Position numbers and translations under genes: made by a program. This document shows, in pieces, positions 1 to 7,418 of a stretch of DNA of 43,960 bases. The notes beneath the pieces are model-generated. The model searched no databases, was not told the DNA's origin, and saw only the letters and a program-made list of their open reading frames with translations. The DNA comes from CAISIP01 sp031403955 (GTDB lineage Bacteria > Pseudomonadota > Gammaproteobacteria > Burkholderiales > Burkholderiaceae_C): NCBI GenBank assembly GCA_031403955.1, contig JANNGR010000275.1, positions 1 through 43,960 of the forward strand. The letters run 5' to 3'. Each line of letters starts with the position of its first letter. The first letter of the stretch is position 1.

Positions 1-1387
1 GGCCGTAAAAGGCACCCTCGCCGGGGGAGATTTCAAAGTTGCAGCCCGAGGCCCGCAGGCTTTCCATCAGCGCTTGCTCAGCCCGCTCCCATACTGCATC
101 GGCCCCGATGCGCTGCGCTGGCCGGGTGGCGACCTTGTAAATAATCTTGCTGAAACCAAAATCCTTGTAGACCTTCTGCAGCAGCGCGGTGTAGGCGACA
201 CATTCCTCCAAAATCTGTGCTTCGGTGCAAAAAATATGGCCGTCGTCCTGGGTAAACCCGCGCACCCGCATCAGGCCGTGCAGGCCACCCGAAGGTTCGT
301 TGCGGTGACACTGGCCAAACTCGCCGTACCGCAGCGGCAGGTCGCGGTAACTCTTGATACCCTGCTTGAAAATCAGGATGTGGCCGGGGCAATTCATCGG
401 CTTGAGCGCGTATTCATGTTTCTCGGACTCGGTTACAAACATGTGCTCCCGGTATTTTTCCCAATGGCCCGTCTTCTCCCATAAACCCTTGTCGATAATC
501 TGCGGGCCTTTTACCTCCAGGTAACCGTTGTCGCGATACACCTGGCGCATGTATTGCTCAACACCTTGCCACAAGGTCCAGCCCTTGGGATGCCAGAACA
601 CCAACCCGGGAGCGTGGTCATCGATGTGGAACAGGTCAAGCTCTCGCCCGAGTTTGCGGTGGTCGCGTTTTTCGGCTTCTTCGAGCATCGACAAATGCTG
701 TTGCAGTTCCTCCTTGGTCGCCCAGGCGGTACCGTAAATGCGCTGCAGCATCTCGTTGCGATGGTCACCACGCCAATACGCGCCAGCGAGTTTCATCAGC
801 TTGAAGAATTTCAGTTTGCCAGTGCTGGGCACATGCGGGCCACGGCAGAGGTCTTCGAACCCACCCTCGCGGTATAAAGAGACATCCTCATTGGCCGGGA
901 TGCTGGCGATGATCTCGGCCTTGTAGTGTTCGCCCAGACTCTTGAAGTACGCCACCGCCTCGTCGCGCGGCAATACCCGGCGCGTGACTGGCTCATCCTT
1001 CGCGGCGAGCGCGGCCATGCGTTTTTCTATTTGCGCAAGGTCGTCTGGCGTAAACGGCCGCTTGTACGAGAAGTCGTAAAAGAAGCCGTTCTCTATCACC
1101 GGACCAATCGTTACCTGGGCGTCCGGAAACAGGTCCTTTACCGCGTAAGCCAACAGGTGAGCGGTCGAGTGGCGGATAACTTCCAGGCCGTCGGCATCCT
1201 TGGCCGTAATGATGGACAAGGCGCTGTTTTTATCAATCCGGTAAGAGGTATCGACGACTTTGCCGTCCACCTTGCCGGCCAGTGCCGCTTTGGCCAGGCC
1301 GGAACCAATCGATGCCGCCACTTCGGCCACCGTCACCGGGCCGGGGTAATCGCGTTTGGAGCCATCGGGTAGTGTGATTTGAATCAT
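1..1387 (-). CDS. thrS: threonyl-tRNA synthetase (N-terminal part, runs off the left edge)
   Basis: Class II aminoacyl-tRNA synthetase that charges tRNA-Thr in the cytoplasm. About 462 codons are visible and the C-terminal anticodon-binding part lies outside the window. The reading frame starts MIQITLPDGSKRDYPG, a TGS-type N-terminal domain. Next comes the editing domain with HSTAHLL (HxxxH) near residues 70-76. The catalytic core shows NCPGH, whose Cys is a zinc ligand in this family, and the motif 2 region (LRYGEFGQCHRNEPSG). The ATG at 1387 gives the family's usual N-terminus. The frame stays open to base 1. Expression is probably set by the attenuator just upstream (see the leader peptide and terminator entries). 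Identification is very secure. Confidence 0.97.
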   Translation of the reverse strand, partial: MIQITLPDGSKRDYPGPVTVAEVAASIGSGLAKAALAGKVDGKVVDTSYRIDKNSALSIITAKDADGLEVIRHSTAHLLAYAVKDLFPDAQVTIGPVIENGFFYDFSYKRPFTPDDLAQIEKRMAALAAKDEPVTRRVLPRDEAVAYFKSLGEHYKAEIIASIPANEDVSLYREGGFEDLCRGPHVPSTGKLKFFKLMKLAGAYWRGDHRNEMLQRIYGTAWATKEELQQHLSMLEEAEKRDHRKLGRELDLFHIDDHAPGLVFWHPKGWTLWQGVEQYMRQVYRDNGYLEVKGPQIIDKGLWEKTGHWEKYREHMFVTESEKHEYALKPMNCPGHILIFKQGIKSYRDLPLRYGEFGQCHRNEPSGGLHGLMRVRGFTQDDGHIFCTEAQILEECVAYTALLQKVYKDFGFSKIIYKVATRPAQRIGADAVWERAEQALMESLRASGCNFEISPGEGAFYG

Positions 1388-1413
1388 GGGAAACCTTGAA
1401 TCGGTGTGCGCAA

Positions 1414-1441
1414 CAAAAAAAGCGCGGACTGTGCCGCGCTT
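1414..1441 (-). terminator. rho-independent attenuator terminator in the thrS leader
   Basis: On the minus strand a perfect 8-bp stem (AAGCGCGG / CCGCGCTT) with a 6-nt loop is followed directly by a run of seven T. It ends 27 nt upstream of the thrS start, so it would stop transcription before thrS. A terminator between a promoter and its own gene implies conditional readthrough. The 5' arm can also pair, with one bulged C, to an upstream CGCGCCTT segment at 1473-1480, giving a candidate antiterminator. Confidence 0.8.
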
Positions 1442-1478
1442 GGAAATTGGATTGTGATAGCCGCCAGCGCACAAGGCG

Positions 1479-1528
1479 CGCGAACTACCGCCCCGTGAGC
1501 TATGAATACCCGGCAGTAGTAGTTCGCG
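1479..1528 (-). promoter_or_regulatory. leader hairpin competing with the thrS antiterminator
   Basis: A perfect 10-bp inverted repeat pairs CGCGAACTAC (1519-1528, overlapping the Thr codons of the leader peptide) with GTAGTTCGCG (1479-1488) on the minus-strand transcript. The distal arm shares CGCG with the segment that can pair to the terminator's 5' arm. A ribosome stalled on the Thr codons would cover the proximal arm, free the distal segment and favour antitermination. A ribosome moving freely would leave this hairpin formed and the terminator active. The pairing is seen in the sequence; the mechanism is inferred from classical amino-acid operon attenuation. Confidence 0.65.
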
Positions 1529-1535
1529 GTGTCAT
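1500..1535 (-). CDS. thrS leader peptide (MTPRTTTAGYS)
   Basis: An 11-codon ORF on the minus strand, ATG at 1535-1533 and TAG at 1502-1500, reads MTPRTTTAGYS. Four of the eleven residues are Thr, and three are consecutive ACT codons placed in the proximal arm of the leader hairpin. A purine-rich AGAAAGG lies about 10 nt upstream of the ATG. It sits 112 nt before the thrS start and precedes a hairpin and a terminator, the standard layout of a ribosome-stalling attenuator sensing charged tRNA-Thr. Translation has not been shown; the case rests on codon content and structure together. Confidence 0.65.
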   Translation of the reverse strand: MTPRTTTAGYS

Positions 1536-1572
1536 AACCAGATTGCCTTTCTCGCTCTTGTTACTTGGTTCC

Positions 1573-1596
1573 CGTGGAGTTTAACCCGACTCCACG
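1573..1596. other. 8-bp inverted repeat without T-tract
   Basis: CGTGGAGT and ACTCCACG form a perfect 8-bp stem with an 8-nt loop. It lies 8 bases downstream (minus strand) of the small ORF ending at 1605 and upstream of the thrS leader peptide. No T-run follows on the minus strand, so a rho-independent terminator is not well supported. It could be a weak terminator or mRNA end for the TA genes, or a regulatory site. Confidence 0.4.
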
Positions 1597-1604
1597 CCTT
1601 CGAA

Positions 1605-1799
1605 TTACGCCGCAGACGTATCGCGTGCGGCCGCATCCAGCACCTCGTCCGACACACCACGCTTTTTCAGCGCCTCGATCAGTCGAGCGGTCTGACCATG
1701 TGCAAACTTAGCCTCGTCCTGGCGCAGCCCTTCGCTGATGTAGGATTTAAGCAAGGTCTGGTAGCCACTCACCCCCTTGAGCGGCGCGATTTGTTTCAT
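1605..1799 (-). CDS. small protein, possible antitoxin remnant
   Basis: A 64-residue ORF beginning MKQIAPLKGVSGYQTLLKSY. The stretch SGYQTLLKSYISEGLRQ looks like the second half of the ribbon-helix-helix region of CopG-like antitoxins, followed by a charged tail. The N-terminal strand that would bind DNA is missing, so this may be a truncated gene. It follows the PIN toxin gene by 22 bases on the same strand and ends before the thrS leader. No toxin partner other than the adjacent PIN gene, which already has a Phd partner, is visible. Function is not established. Confidence 0.4.
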   Translation of the reverse strand: MKQIAPLKGVSGYQTLLKSYISEGLRQDEAKFAHGQTARLIEALKKRGVSDEVLDAAARDTSAA

Positions 1800-1821
1800 T
1801 GAATCGGACCGGTGGCCCGGC

Positions 1822-2208
1822 TCAAACCTTCCGGATGGGGCCTGGGTACTTTGCCACCAGAGCGTCGGAAGTCAGCAAGGTAATTCCTTCGACCGTTGCC
1901 TGTGCAACAAGAAGACGATCAAACGGGTCTTTGTGAATGGGCGACAAACTCTCTATGGCTACGGCATGCGCACCGGTAATCGGCAGCTCCTGATAGCCGT
2001 TGTCCAGCAAACCACGGCGCAATACTCTCGCATCGACTTGAAAATCGGCACGCCCAAGACCGTGTTTGATGGCGATTTCCCACAAGCTGGCGGCGCTGTA
2101 AAACAACTCATTGAGCGGGTCAGCCAGCAACTTACGGGTCTTGGCGGACAGTCGATCAGGGTCGATGGCGGCCCAGATCAAAAGGTGGGTATCCAACAAG
2201 AGTTTCAT
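1822..2208 (-). CDS. vapC: PIN-domain toxin of a type II TA pair
   Basis: A 128-residue PIN-domain protein, expected to be an Mg-dependent ribonuclease. The acidic active-site residues are all present: D6 in LLLDTHLLIW, E44 in SLWEIA, D94/D97 in HKDPFDR, and D115 in LLTSDALV. Length is normal for the family. Its start overlaps the end of the upstream antitoxin gene by 4 bases (ATGA type), so the two are translationally coupled. Nothing suggests damage, in contrast to other toxins in this window. Target RNA is unknown. Confidence 0.85.
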   Translation of the reverse strand: MKLLLDTHLLIWAAIDPDRLSAKTRKLLADPLNELFYSAASLWEIAIKHGLGRADFQVDARVLRRGLLDNGYQELPITGAHAVAIESLSPIHKDPFDRLLVAQATVEGITLLTSDALVAKYPGPIRKV

Positions 2209-2450
2209 TTTTTTCCACCAAAAAGCTTCTCGATTTCGGCACTGCCCATTTGGTCAAAATCATCTGGAACACGCCCTTGGCCAGCCAAAAAGCCCAGCCT
2301 TCTGGCTGGTGCGAGGGGCGAAGCGTCCAGACGGGTCACCTTGACCAGCGGTTTCCCCGCCTTCGCAATGATGAATGAATCGCCCTGCACCGCGCGCTCT
2401 ATCAAGCGCGACAATTGGGTTTTGGCCTCGTGAATATTGACTATTTCCAT
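2205..2450 (-). CDS. Phd/YefM-type antitoxin
   Basis: An 81-residue antitoxin starting MEIVNIHEAKTQLSRLIERA, with the typical Phd/YefM fold signature (strand, then EAKTQLSRL helix, then IAKAGKPLVKVTRL). The C-terminal tail should wrap the PIN toxin encoded immediately downstream. Antitoxins of this kind bind their own promoter, and an AT-rich stretch with an aaacta/tagttt inverted repeat lies just upstream. The toxin start overlaps this gene's stop. The pair looks complete and functional. Confidence 0.85.
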   Translation of the reverse strand: MEIVNIHEAKTQLSRLIERAVQGDSFIIAKAGKPLVKVTRLDASPLAPARRLGFLAGQGRVPDDFDQMGSAEIEKLFGGKK

Positions 2451-2463
2451 GATAAATCCAGTA

Positions 2464-2488
2464 AAACTAAGTTTAATTAGTCTAGTTT
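2464..2488. promoter_or_regulatory. AT-rich inverted repeat upstream of the Phd gene
   Basis: The hexamers aaacta (2464-2469) and tagttt (2483-2488) form an inverted repeat in a stretch far more AT-rich than its surroundings. It is 14-38 bases upstream of the antitoxin start on the minus strand. This is where an autoregulatory operator and promoter for the TA pair would be expected. No confident -35/-10 pair could be assigned. Confidence 0.35.
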
Positions 2489-2581
2489 ATCTCAGTGGAT
2501 CAGATCAGTCTTCCCGCGAAATTCACCCAGCACAGGCACTACAGTTCTCCGCCATGTTTGATGATTGATATGGCTACCCAT

Positions 2582-2833
2582 ATGAAAACCACTATCGAAA
2601 TTTCATATGCGTTGTTTTCTGAGGCCAGGATGCTGGCTGCTGCTGCTGAAGGCACCACCCTTCGCCAACTGGTGCAAGCCGGGTTGCGCCACAGGGTAGC
2701 GCAGCGAAAACGCCATATGGCAGCTTTCAGGTTGCGCGACGCATCATTCGGCGGCAATGGCCTGGTGGAAGAACTGAAGGGCGCATCGTGGCAACAAGTG
2801 CACGACATTGCCTACGAAAGCCGTGGTAGCTGA
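2582..2833 (+). CDS. vapB: VapB-type antitoxin
   Basis: Starting at ATG 2582 the product reads MKTTIEISYALFSEARMLAA, the classic VapB N-terminus (ribbon-helix-helix strand and first helix), followed by EGTTLRQLVQAGLRHRV. Length is 83 residues. Earlier in-frame starts at 2495 and 2570 exist, but they add sequence not typical of the family. The downstream toxin gene begins 24 bases later and is broken, so this antitoxin appears to be the surviving half of the pair. Confidence 0.75.
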   Translation: MKTTIEISYALFSEARMLAAAAEGTTLRQLVQAGLRHRVAQRKRHMAAFRLRDASFGGNGLVEELKGASWQQVHDIAYESRGS

Positions 2834-2857
2834 GCCGGCATCCACCGAAAAGTCGCC

Positions 2858-3147
2858 ATGATCGCCGTTGACACCAATCCTGGCTTGAGAGCCCCAGTCT
2901 GGTTATGCTGGGAGAAACGGACACCCATTGGCCAACCTTGCAGGCCCTGCTGGCCAACGCAAAGACCAGCGGGCCGGCGGTTCACGATGCCAGAATTGCC
3001 GCGCTTTGCCTCCAAGACGGCGTGCGTGAGCCCTGGTCGGCGGACCGGGACTTCCGGCGCCATTTCGGGCTGAAAGTGGTGTGCACCCGCTCGGCGCGAA
3101 AGCCTGAAAGCGAGTCGGCCTGGCACAATTCATGCCTCAATAGTTGA
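2858..3147 (+). pseudogene. vapC: vapC toxin with internal deletion
   Basis: The gene opens with the PIN N-terminus MIAVDTN (2858-2878), then jumps within a few bases and in another frame to the family's C-terminal half: SWLESPSLVMLGETD..., VHDARIAALCLQDGV and WSADRDF. In intact VapC proteins of this type roughly 75-80 residues separate MIAVDTN from the WLESPSL segment. The missing stretch includes an active-site acidic residue, and the frames no longer match. The C-terminus is extended beyond the usual end, to the stop at 3147. A matching middle segment appears at 4380-4496. Confidence 0.75.
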
Positions 3148-3230
3148 CGCCACCCACCTCAAGAACTGCCGCCGCACGCGCCGTCACCAAAACTCCTAAA
3201 CGGCCTAATCAACTTGCTTTGTGGATATTT

Positions 3231-4310
3231 ATGGCTATATTCATGGCTATGCTTCACACCAGCAATATCCATATCACCCCGGAAATCCTGGCGCTCATTA
3301 CCCAAATCGACGAATTCAAAGGCGCATGGCGTGCCTTTGGTTCGCTGGCGCCAGAGCGCCTGCTCGCCCTGCGGCAAATAGCCACGGTTGAAAGCGTTGC
3401 TTCCTCCACACGCATTGAGGGCAGCAAACTCACGAATGCAGAGGTAGGCACTCTGCTGGGCAAGCTAAAAATCAAAAAATTCACCACCCGCGATGAGCAG
3501 GAGGTCGCAGGTTATGCGCAAGTCATGGAGTTGCTTTTCGCCTCCTGGGAAAACATCCCTTTCAACGAGAACCATATCGCGCAACTTCATCGGGACTTGC
3601 TCGTTCACAGCATCAAAGATGAGCACCACCGTGGAAAATACAAAACCGTCTCCAATAGTGTGGCCGGATTCAATGCTGATGGCCGACAGGTGGCGGTGAT
3701 TTTTGAAACAGCGGCCCCGTTCGATACCCCTCGACTTATGCAGGAGTTGATCGACTGGGTTCGATATGCCCGCGACAACAAAACCTTGCATCCGCTCTTG
3801 ATCGTCGCGGTTATTGTTGTAGTCTTTCTCGAAATTCATCCCTTTCAGGATGGAAATGGCCGCCTGTCAAGAATCCTCACCACACTGCTCATGATGCAGC
3901 TTGGCTATAGCTACGTTCCGTACAGTTCTCTGGAAAGCATCATCGAACAGAACAAGCAAGGCTACTACCTGGCTTTGCGCCAAACCCAAGGCAGCATTCG
4001 CTCAGCAGCACCAAACTGGCAGCCATGGGTTGTATTTTTTTTGCACTCCTTGAGCTCCCAGGTCAAGCGACTCGGCGACAAAATGGAGCAAGAAAAGATA
4101 CTGTCGTCCTTGCTCCCCAAATTGTCAGCGGACATCCTCGCTCTGGCAAAACAACATGGTCGTATCACCACCGCGCTGGCAGAACAAATGACACAAGCAA
4201 AACGCAGCACCATCAAAGTGCATCTCACAAAATTGGTCAAAGAGGGCCAGCTCATTCAACACGGTTCACATCGTGGCACGTGGTACACCGTGTCAGACTC
4301 AAACGGATGA
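3231..4310 (+). CDS. Fic family protein (AMPylase) with C-terminal winged helix
   Basis: A Fic/DOC enzyme that would transfer AMP or another nucleotide moiety to a target protein. The active motif HPFQDGNGR lies near residue 203. An N-terminal inhibitory helix motif of the (S/T)xxxE(G/N) type (STRIEG) lies around residues 57-63, as in class II Fic proteins that keep themselves inactive. The last ~70 residues look like a winged helix-turn-helix (ITTALAEQMTQAKRSTIKVHLTKL). The frame is open from 3144, but the N-terminal part is unlike the family. Starts at 3231, 3243 or 3249 are all plausible and none has a clear RBS. Its target is unknown. Confidence 0.85.
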   Translation: MAIFMAMLHTSNIHITPEILALITQIDEFKGAWRAFGSLAPERLLALRQIATVESVASSTRIEGSKLTNAEVGTLLGKLKIKKFTTRDEQEVAGYAQVMELLFASWENIPFNENHIAQLHRDLLVHSIKDEHHRGKYKTVSNSVAGFNADGRQVAVIFETAAPFDTPRLMQELIDWVRYARDNKTLHPLLIVAVIVVVFLEIHPFQDGNGRLSRILTTLLMMQLGYSYVPYSSLESIIEQNKQGYYLALRQTQGSIRSAAPNWQPWVVFFLHSLSSQVKRLGDKMEQEKILSSLLPKLSADILALAKQHGRITTALAEQMTQAKRSTIKVHLTKLVKEGQLIQHGSHRGTWYTVSDSNG

Positions 4311-4379
4311 CGGCATCAGCCAAAAAAAAAATGGCGCACATGGGCAACTTTGTGGGGATCCGTGCCCCGGACTGAAGCC

Positions 4380-4496
4380 TGCGCCAATGGTCACTCGTCA
4401 AGCCTGGTGCATTCCCCGTGGCCTCGCATTCACAAGTTCTTGGCGGTGGTCGCCCACCCACGCATCCACAGCCCGCCGACACCACCCGAAAAGGCA
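4380..4496 (+). pseudogene. vapC middle fragment
   Basis: In one frame this stretch encodes HSPWPRIHKFLAVVAHPRI followed by HSPPTPPEKA, which is the middle of VapC proteins of the same type as the broken gene at 2858-3147 (typically IPWPCVHEFLAIVTHPRIY). It covers just the part that gene lacks. There is no start codon or flanking VapC sequence here. It may be a displaced piece of that gene or a relic of a second copy. Confidence 0.6.
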
Positions 4497-4521
4497 AAAA
4501 ACCCGCAGGGTAAGCAGCGGG
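4496..4521 (-). terminator. terminator after the antidote gene
   Basis: On the minus strand a short GC stem (CCCGC / GCGGG) is followed by six T, 14 bases after the stop of the antitoxin gene at 4535. It fits a weak rho-independent terminator. Confidence 0.5.
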
Positions 4522-4534
4522 CTCTCGCGGGCTG

Positions 4535-4867
4535 TCAAGCCGGCGCAGGTTCTTCCGGCGCGACCGACAAACGCATCCCGACCGCCTTTAACACGGCGAG
4601 AATGGTTTTCAGGGTAGGGTTGCCTTTGGCCGACAACGCTCTGTAAAGCGATTCACGGCTGATTCCGGCCTGCGCGGCCACCAAGCCCAAACTGCCATAG
4701 GCTTCCGCCACAGTTCGTAGCGCCAGCAAGGCAGCTGCACGGTCATCCGGGTTATCGATGGATTCCATGGCCGCTTTCAGGTACTCAATGGCAAGCTCAC
4801 GATCGCCAAGCAGTTCCGCCACTTCCCGCTCGTGATGGGACACCGCAGCCATCAATTTTTTGCCCAT
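4535..4867 (-). CDS. addiction-module antidote protein (HigA-like)
   Basis: A 110-residue helix-turn-helix antitoxin of the putative addiction-module antidote family. It shows the N-terminal linker (LGDRELAIEYLKAAME), an HTH (LVAAQAGISRESLYRALSAKGNPTLKTILAVLKAVGMRL) and a short Pro/Ala tail. Genes of this family normally follow a RelE-like Gp49 toxin, and a damaged remnant of such a toxin overlaps its start. The gene itself shows no damage. Confidence 0.8.
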   Translation of the reverse strand: MGKKLMAAVSHHEREVAELLGDRELAIEYLKAAMESIDNPDDRAAALLALRTVAEAYGSLGLVAAQAGISRESLYRALSAKGNPTLKTILAVLKAVGMRLSVAPEEPAPA

Positions 4868-5054
4868 GATTGCCTCCGTTTCCTATCTGCCCAAAATCGT
4901 TTGGCGCTTTTTATGTCCGCCACCTGAGACTTCTTGTCGCCACCGCACAGCAGGATCACGACCGCGGGCGAACTCGCAACCTCGCTTGCGCTGACCTGTC
5001 ACGCAAGTTATTCAGCCACTCGGTAACCGGCTCGGATGCATCCTCCGCTTGGTA
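4852..5054 (-). pseudogene. HigB/Gp49-type toxin remnant
   Basis: Two pieces of a Gp49-like RelE-superfamily toxin remain in adjacent frames. The N-terminal piece reads YQAEDASEPVTEWLNNLRDR, running on to SAQARLRVR. The C-terminal piece reads VVILLCGGDKKSQ and then VADIKSAKRFWADRKRR. About 40 residues that normally lie between them, including the GPGYRVYF core strand, are gone, and no start codon is in frame. The end overlaps the antidote start by 16 bases, the normal arrangement. The toxin must be inactive. Confidence 0.7.
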
Positions 5055-5114
5055 AACGCAACACGACGATCATGAATCGGTTGTAGCTTTAAGTACGCAA
5101 ATGGCCATTAGCAA

Positions 5115-5146
5115 AAAAGGCCCGCAAGAGAACTTGCGGGCCTTTT
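5115..5146. terminator. bidirectional terminator downstream of aceA
   Basis: A 14-bp perfect stem (AAAAGGCCCGCAAG / CTTGCGGGCCTTTT) with a 4-nt loop and T-runs on both strands. On the minus strand it follows the aceA stop by 17 bases. It could also stop plus-strand transcription. Confidence 0.9.
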
Positions 5147-5162
5147 GTAGAGTTGGGTCGGC

Positions 5163-6482
5163 TCAGTGGAATTGCTCCTCCTCGGTCGAGCCCGTCAATG
5201 CCGTCACGCTGGATTTGCCACCCTGAATCACGGTCGTGACCTCATCGAAATAACCGGTGCCAACTTCCTGCTGGTGCGACACGAAGGTGTAGCCGCGCTC
5301 GCGGGCGGCAAACTCAGGTTCCTGCACCTTTTCTACATACGCCGTCATACCGCGTTTGACGTAGTCCTGCGCCAAGTCAAACATGTTGTACCACATGGAA
5401 TGGATGCCAGCCAGCGTAATGAACTGGTACTTGTAGCCCATCGCGCCAAGTTCGCGCTGGAACTTGGCAATCGTCGCGTCGTCCAGATTTTTCTTCCAGT
5501 TGAACGACGGCGAGCAGTTGTAGGCCAACATCTTGCCGGGGTGCGCCTTGTGCACCGCGTCGGCAAACTTCCTCGCAAACGCCAGGTCTGGCGTACCGGT
5601 TTCGCACCAAACCAGGTCGGCGTAGCGGGCATAAGCGATGGCGCGCGAGATCGCCTGGTCGATGCCTTTGCGGGTCTTGTAGAAACCTTCAGCGGTACGC
5701 TCACCCGTGATGAAGGGTTTGTCATTCTCGTCATAGTCGCTGGTCAACAGGTCAGCGGCTTCGGCATCGGTGCGGGCGATCACCAGCGTTGGCACGCCGC
5801 ACACATCGGCCGCCATCCGGGCAGCGATCAATTTCTGATTCGCTTCGGCGGTGGGCACCAGCACCTTGCCGCCCATGTGACCGCATTTTTTTACCGATGC
5901 GAGTTGGTCTTCCCAATGCACGCCAGCCGCCCCGGCCTTGATCATCGCCTTCATCAGTTCGAATGCGTTAAGCACGCCGCCAAAGCCGGCTTCGGCATCC
6001 GCGACGATCGGAGCGAAGTTGTCAATGAAACCATCATCACCGGCGTCAATACCCTTGGAGTGCTGGATTTCATCGGCGCGCCGGAACGTGTTGTTAATGC
6101 GCTCAACCACGATTGGCACCGAGTCGACCGGATACAGCGACTGGTCCGGGTACATCGAAGCATATGAATTGTTGTCGGCGGCCACTTGCCAGCCCGACAG
6201 GTAGATCGCTTTCACGCCCGCCTTGACCTGCTGCATAGCCTGGCCACCGGTCAACGCGCCGAGGCAATTCACATACGGCTCGGTGTGCAGCAAGTCCCAC
6301 AACTTCTCCGAGCCGCGCCGCGCCAGCGTGTGCTCGATCGGGAACGAACCGCGTAGGCGCACCACGTCGGCCGCGCTGTAACCGCGCTCGACCGCCTTCC
6401 AGCGTGGGTTGGTTTCCCAGTCTTTTTCGAGCGCATCTGCTTGCTGCGCACGGCTGAGTTGTTCGGTGAGGCTTTGTGGCAT
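5163..6482 (-). CDS. aceA: isocitrate lyase
   Basis: Cleaves isocitrate to succinate and glyoxylate, the first step of the glyoxylate shunt. The 439-residue protein is full length for the proteobacterial enzyme. The catalytic Cys loop KKCGHMGGK is present, with metal-binding and substrate-contact segments such as DAEAGFGG, HWEDQ, IARTDAEA and NCSPSFNWKK. An RBS (GGAG, 7 nt before the ATG) supports the start. It is a single-gene unit with its own terminator; no malate synthase gene is next to it in this window. Confidence 0.97.
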   Translation of the reverse strand: MPQSLTEQLSRAQQADALEKDWETNPRWKAVERGYSAADVVRLRGSFPIEHTLARRGSEKLWDLLHTEPYVNCLGALTGGQAMQQVKAGVKAIYLSGWQVAADNNSYASMYPDQSLYPVDSVPIVVERINNTFRRADEIQHSKGIDAGDDGFIDNFAPIVADAEAGFGGVLNAFELMKAMIKAGAAGVHWEDQLASVKKCGHMGGKVLVPTAEANQKLIAARMAADVCGVPTLVIARTDAEAADLLTSDYDENDKPFITGERTAEGFYKTRKGIDQAISRAIAYARYADLVWCETGTPDLAFARKFADAVHKAHPGKMLAYNCSPSFNWKKNLDDATIAKFQRELGAMGYKYQFITLAGIHSMWYNMFDLAQDYVKRGMTAYVEKVQEPEFAARERGYTFVSHQQEVGTGYFDEVTTVIQGGKSSVTALTGSTEEEQFH

Positions 6483-6575
6483 GTGATGACTCCGTGGGTT
6501 AGTGGAAACAAATTAACCCAATTCTAAGTCTTATGTCTTATAGAAGATTAAAAATAGTTCGGAATGCGGGAAACA

Positions 6576-7418
6576 TCAACCCGTCATCCGGAACGCGGCC
6601 GCCATTTCTCGCGCCCTTCGTTTTTCGGAGCGGTTCATCCACAGGCTGGCAAAAACCACGCCGACACTGACAAACAACACCGTCAACGTAGCCACCGCAT
6701 TGACGGTCGGGTTCAGCCCGAGGCGGGCACGGCTGAAAATCGTGATCGGCAAGGTGGTGGAACCGGGGCCGGACAGGAACGAGGACAACACCACGTCGTC
6801 CAGCGACAGCGTGAACGTCAACAGCCAGGCCGCTACCAGCGCCTGGTAGATCATGGGCAGCGTGATCAGAAAAAACACCTGCCACGGCTTGGCGCCCAGA
6901 TCGAGCCCGGCCTCTTCGAGTTGCGGGTTCATTTCCTGCAAACGGGACATGACCACCACCGTCGCGTAGGCCATTCCCAGCAAGGAGTGCCCAAGCCAGA
7001 TGGTCAACAGTCCGCGCTCCGGGAAACCGGTGGCGCGCTGCACCGACACCAGCATCAGCAACAACGACAATCCGATGATCACTTCGGGCATGACCAGCGG
7101 TGAGTTCACCATGCCGGTCAACAAAGTGCGCCCGGGGAACCGTTTGAATCTGGTAATCGCCACGGCGGCGAAGGTGCCGAGCACTACCGATGTGGTGGCC
7201 GTCAGTAGCGCGATCTTTAGCGATAACACGAATCCTTCGATGATCGGACCGTCGTCCACCAGTTCCCCGTACCACTTGAACGAAAAGCCGGTCCAGCTGG
7301 TCACCAGGGGACTCTCGTTGAAGCTGAGCACGATCAAGGTAAGAATTGGCAGGTACAGGAAGACAAAACCCGCAACCAGCCAGACGCGCGCCGTGACCTG
7401 TCCGGCCCGGTTGATCAT
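6576..7418 (-). CDS. potI: putrescine/spermidine ABC transporter permease
   Basis: A 280-residue inner-membrane permease with about six hydrophobic segments. The binding-protein-dependent transport EAA loop reads EEAGLDLGAKPWQVFFLITLP. It matches PotI/PotC-type permeases. Its start overlaps the end of potH by 4 bases. It is the last gene of the minus-strand putrescine operon, and the 93 bases between it and aceA hold no gene. Together with PotH and PotG it should import putrescine for the Puu-type pathway encoded just upstream. No periplasmic binding protein gene is present. Confidence 0.92.
   Translation of the reverse strand: MINRAGQVTARVWLVAGFVFLYLPILTLIVLSFNESPLVTSWTGFSFKWYGELVDDGPIIEGFVLSLKIALLTATTSVVLGTFAAVAITRFKRFPGRTLLTGMVNSPLVMPEVIIGLSLLLMLVSVQRATGFPERGLLTIWLGHSLLGMAYATVVVMSRLQEMNPQLEEAGLDLGAKPWQVFFLITLPMIYQALVAAWLLTFTLSLDDVVLSSFLSGPGSTTLPITIFSRARLGLNPTVNAVATLTVLFVSVGVVFASLWMNRSEKRRAREMAAAFRMTG

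Noticed and set aside
1233..1472. A minus-strand ORF over the thrS start
   Set aside because: It is in a different frame from thrS and crosses the attenuator terminator; shadow frame.
5166..6167. A 333-codon plus-strand frame opposite aceA
   Set aside because: It is antisense to a full-length isocitrate lyase with intact motifs.
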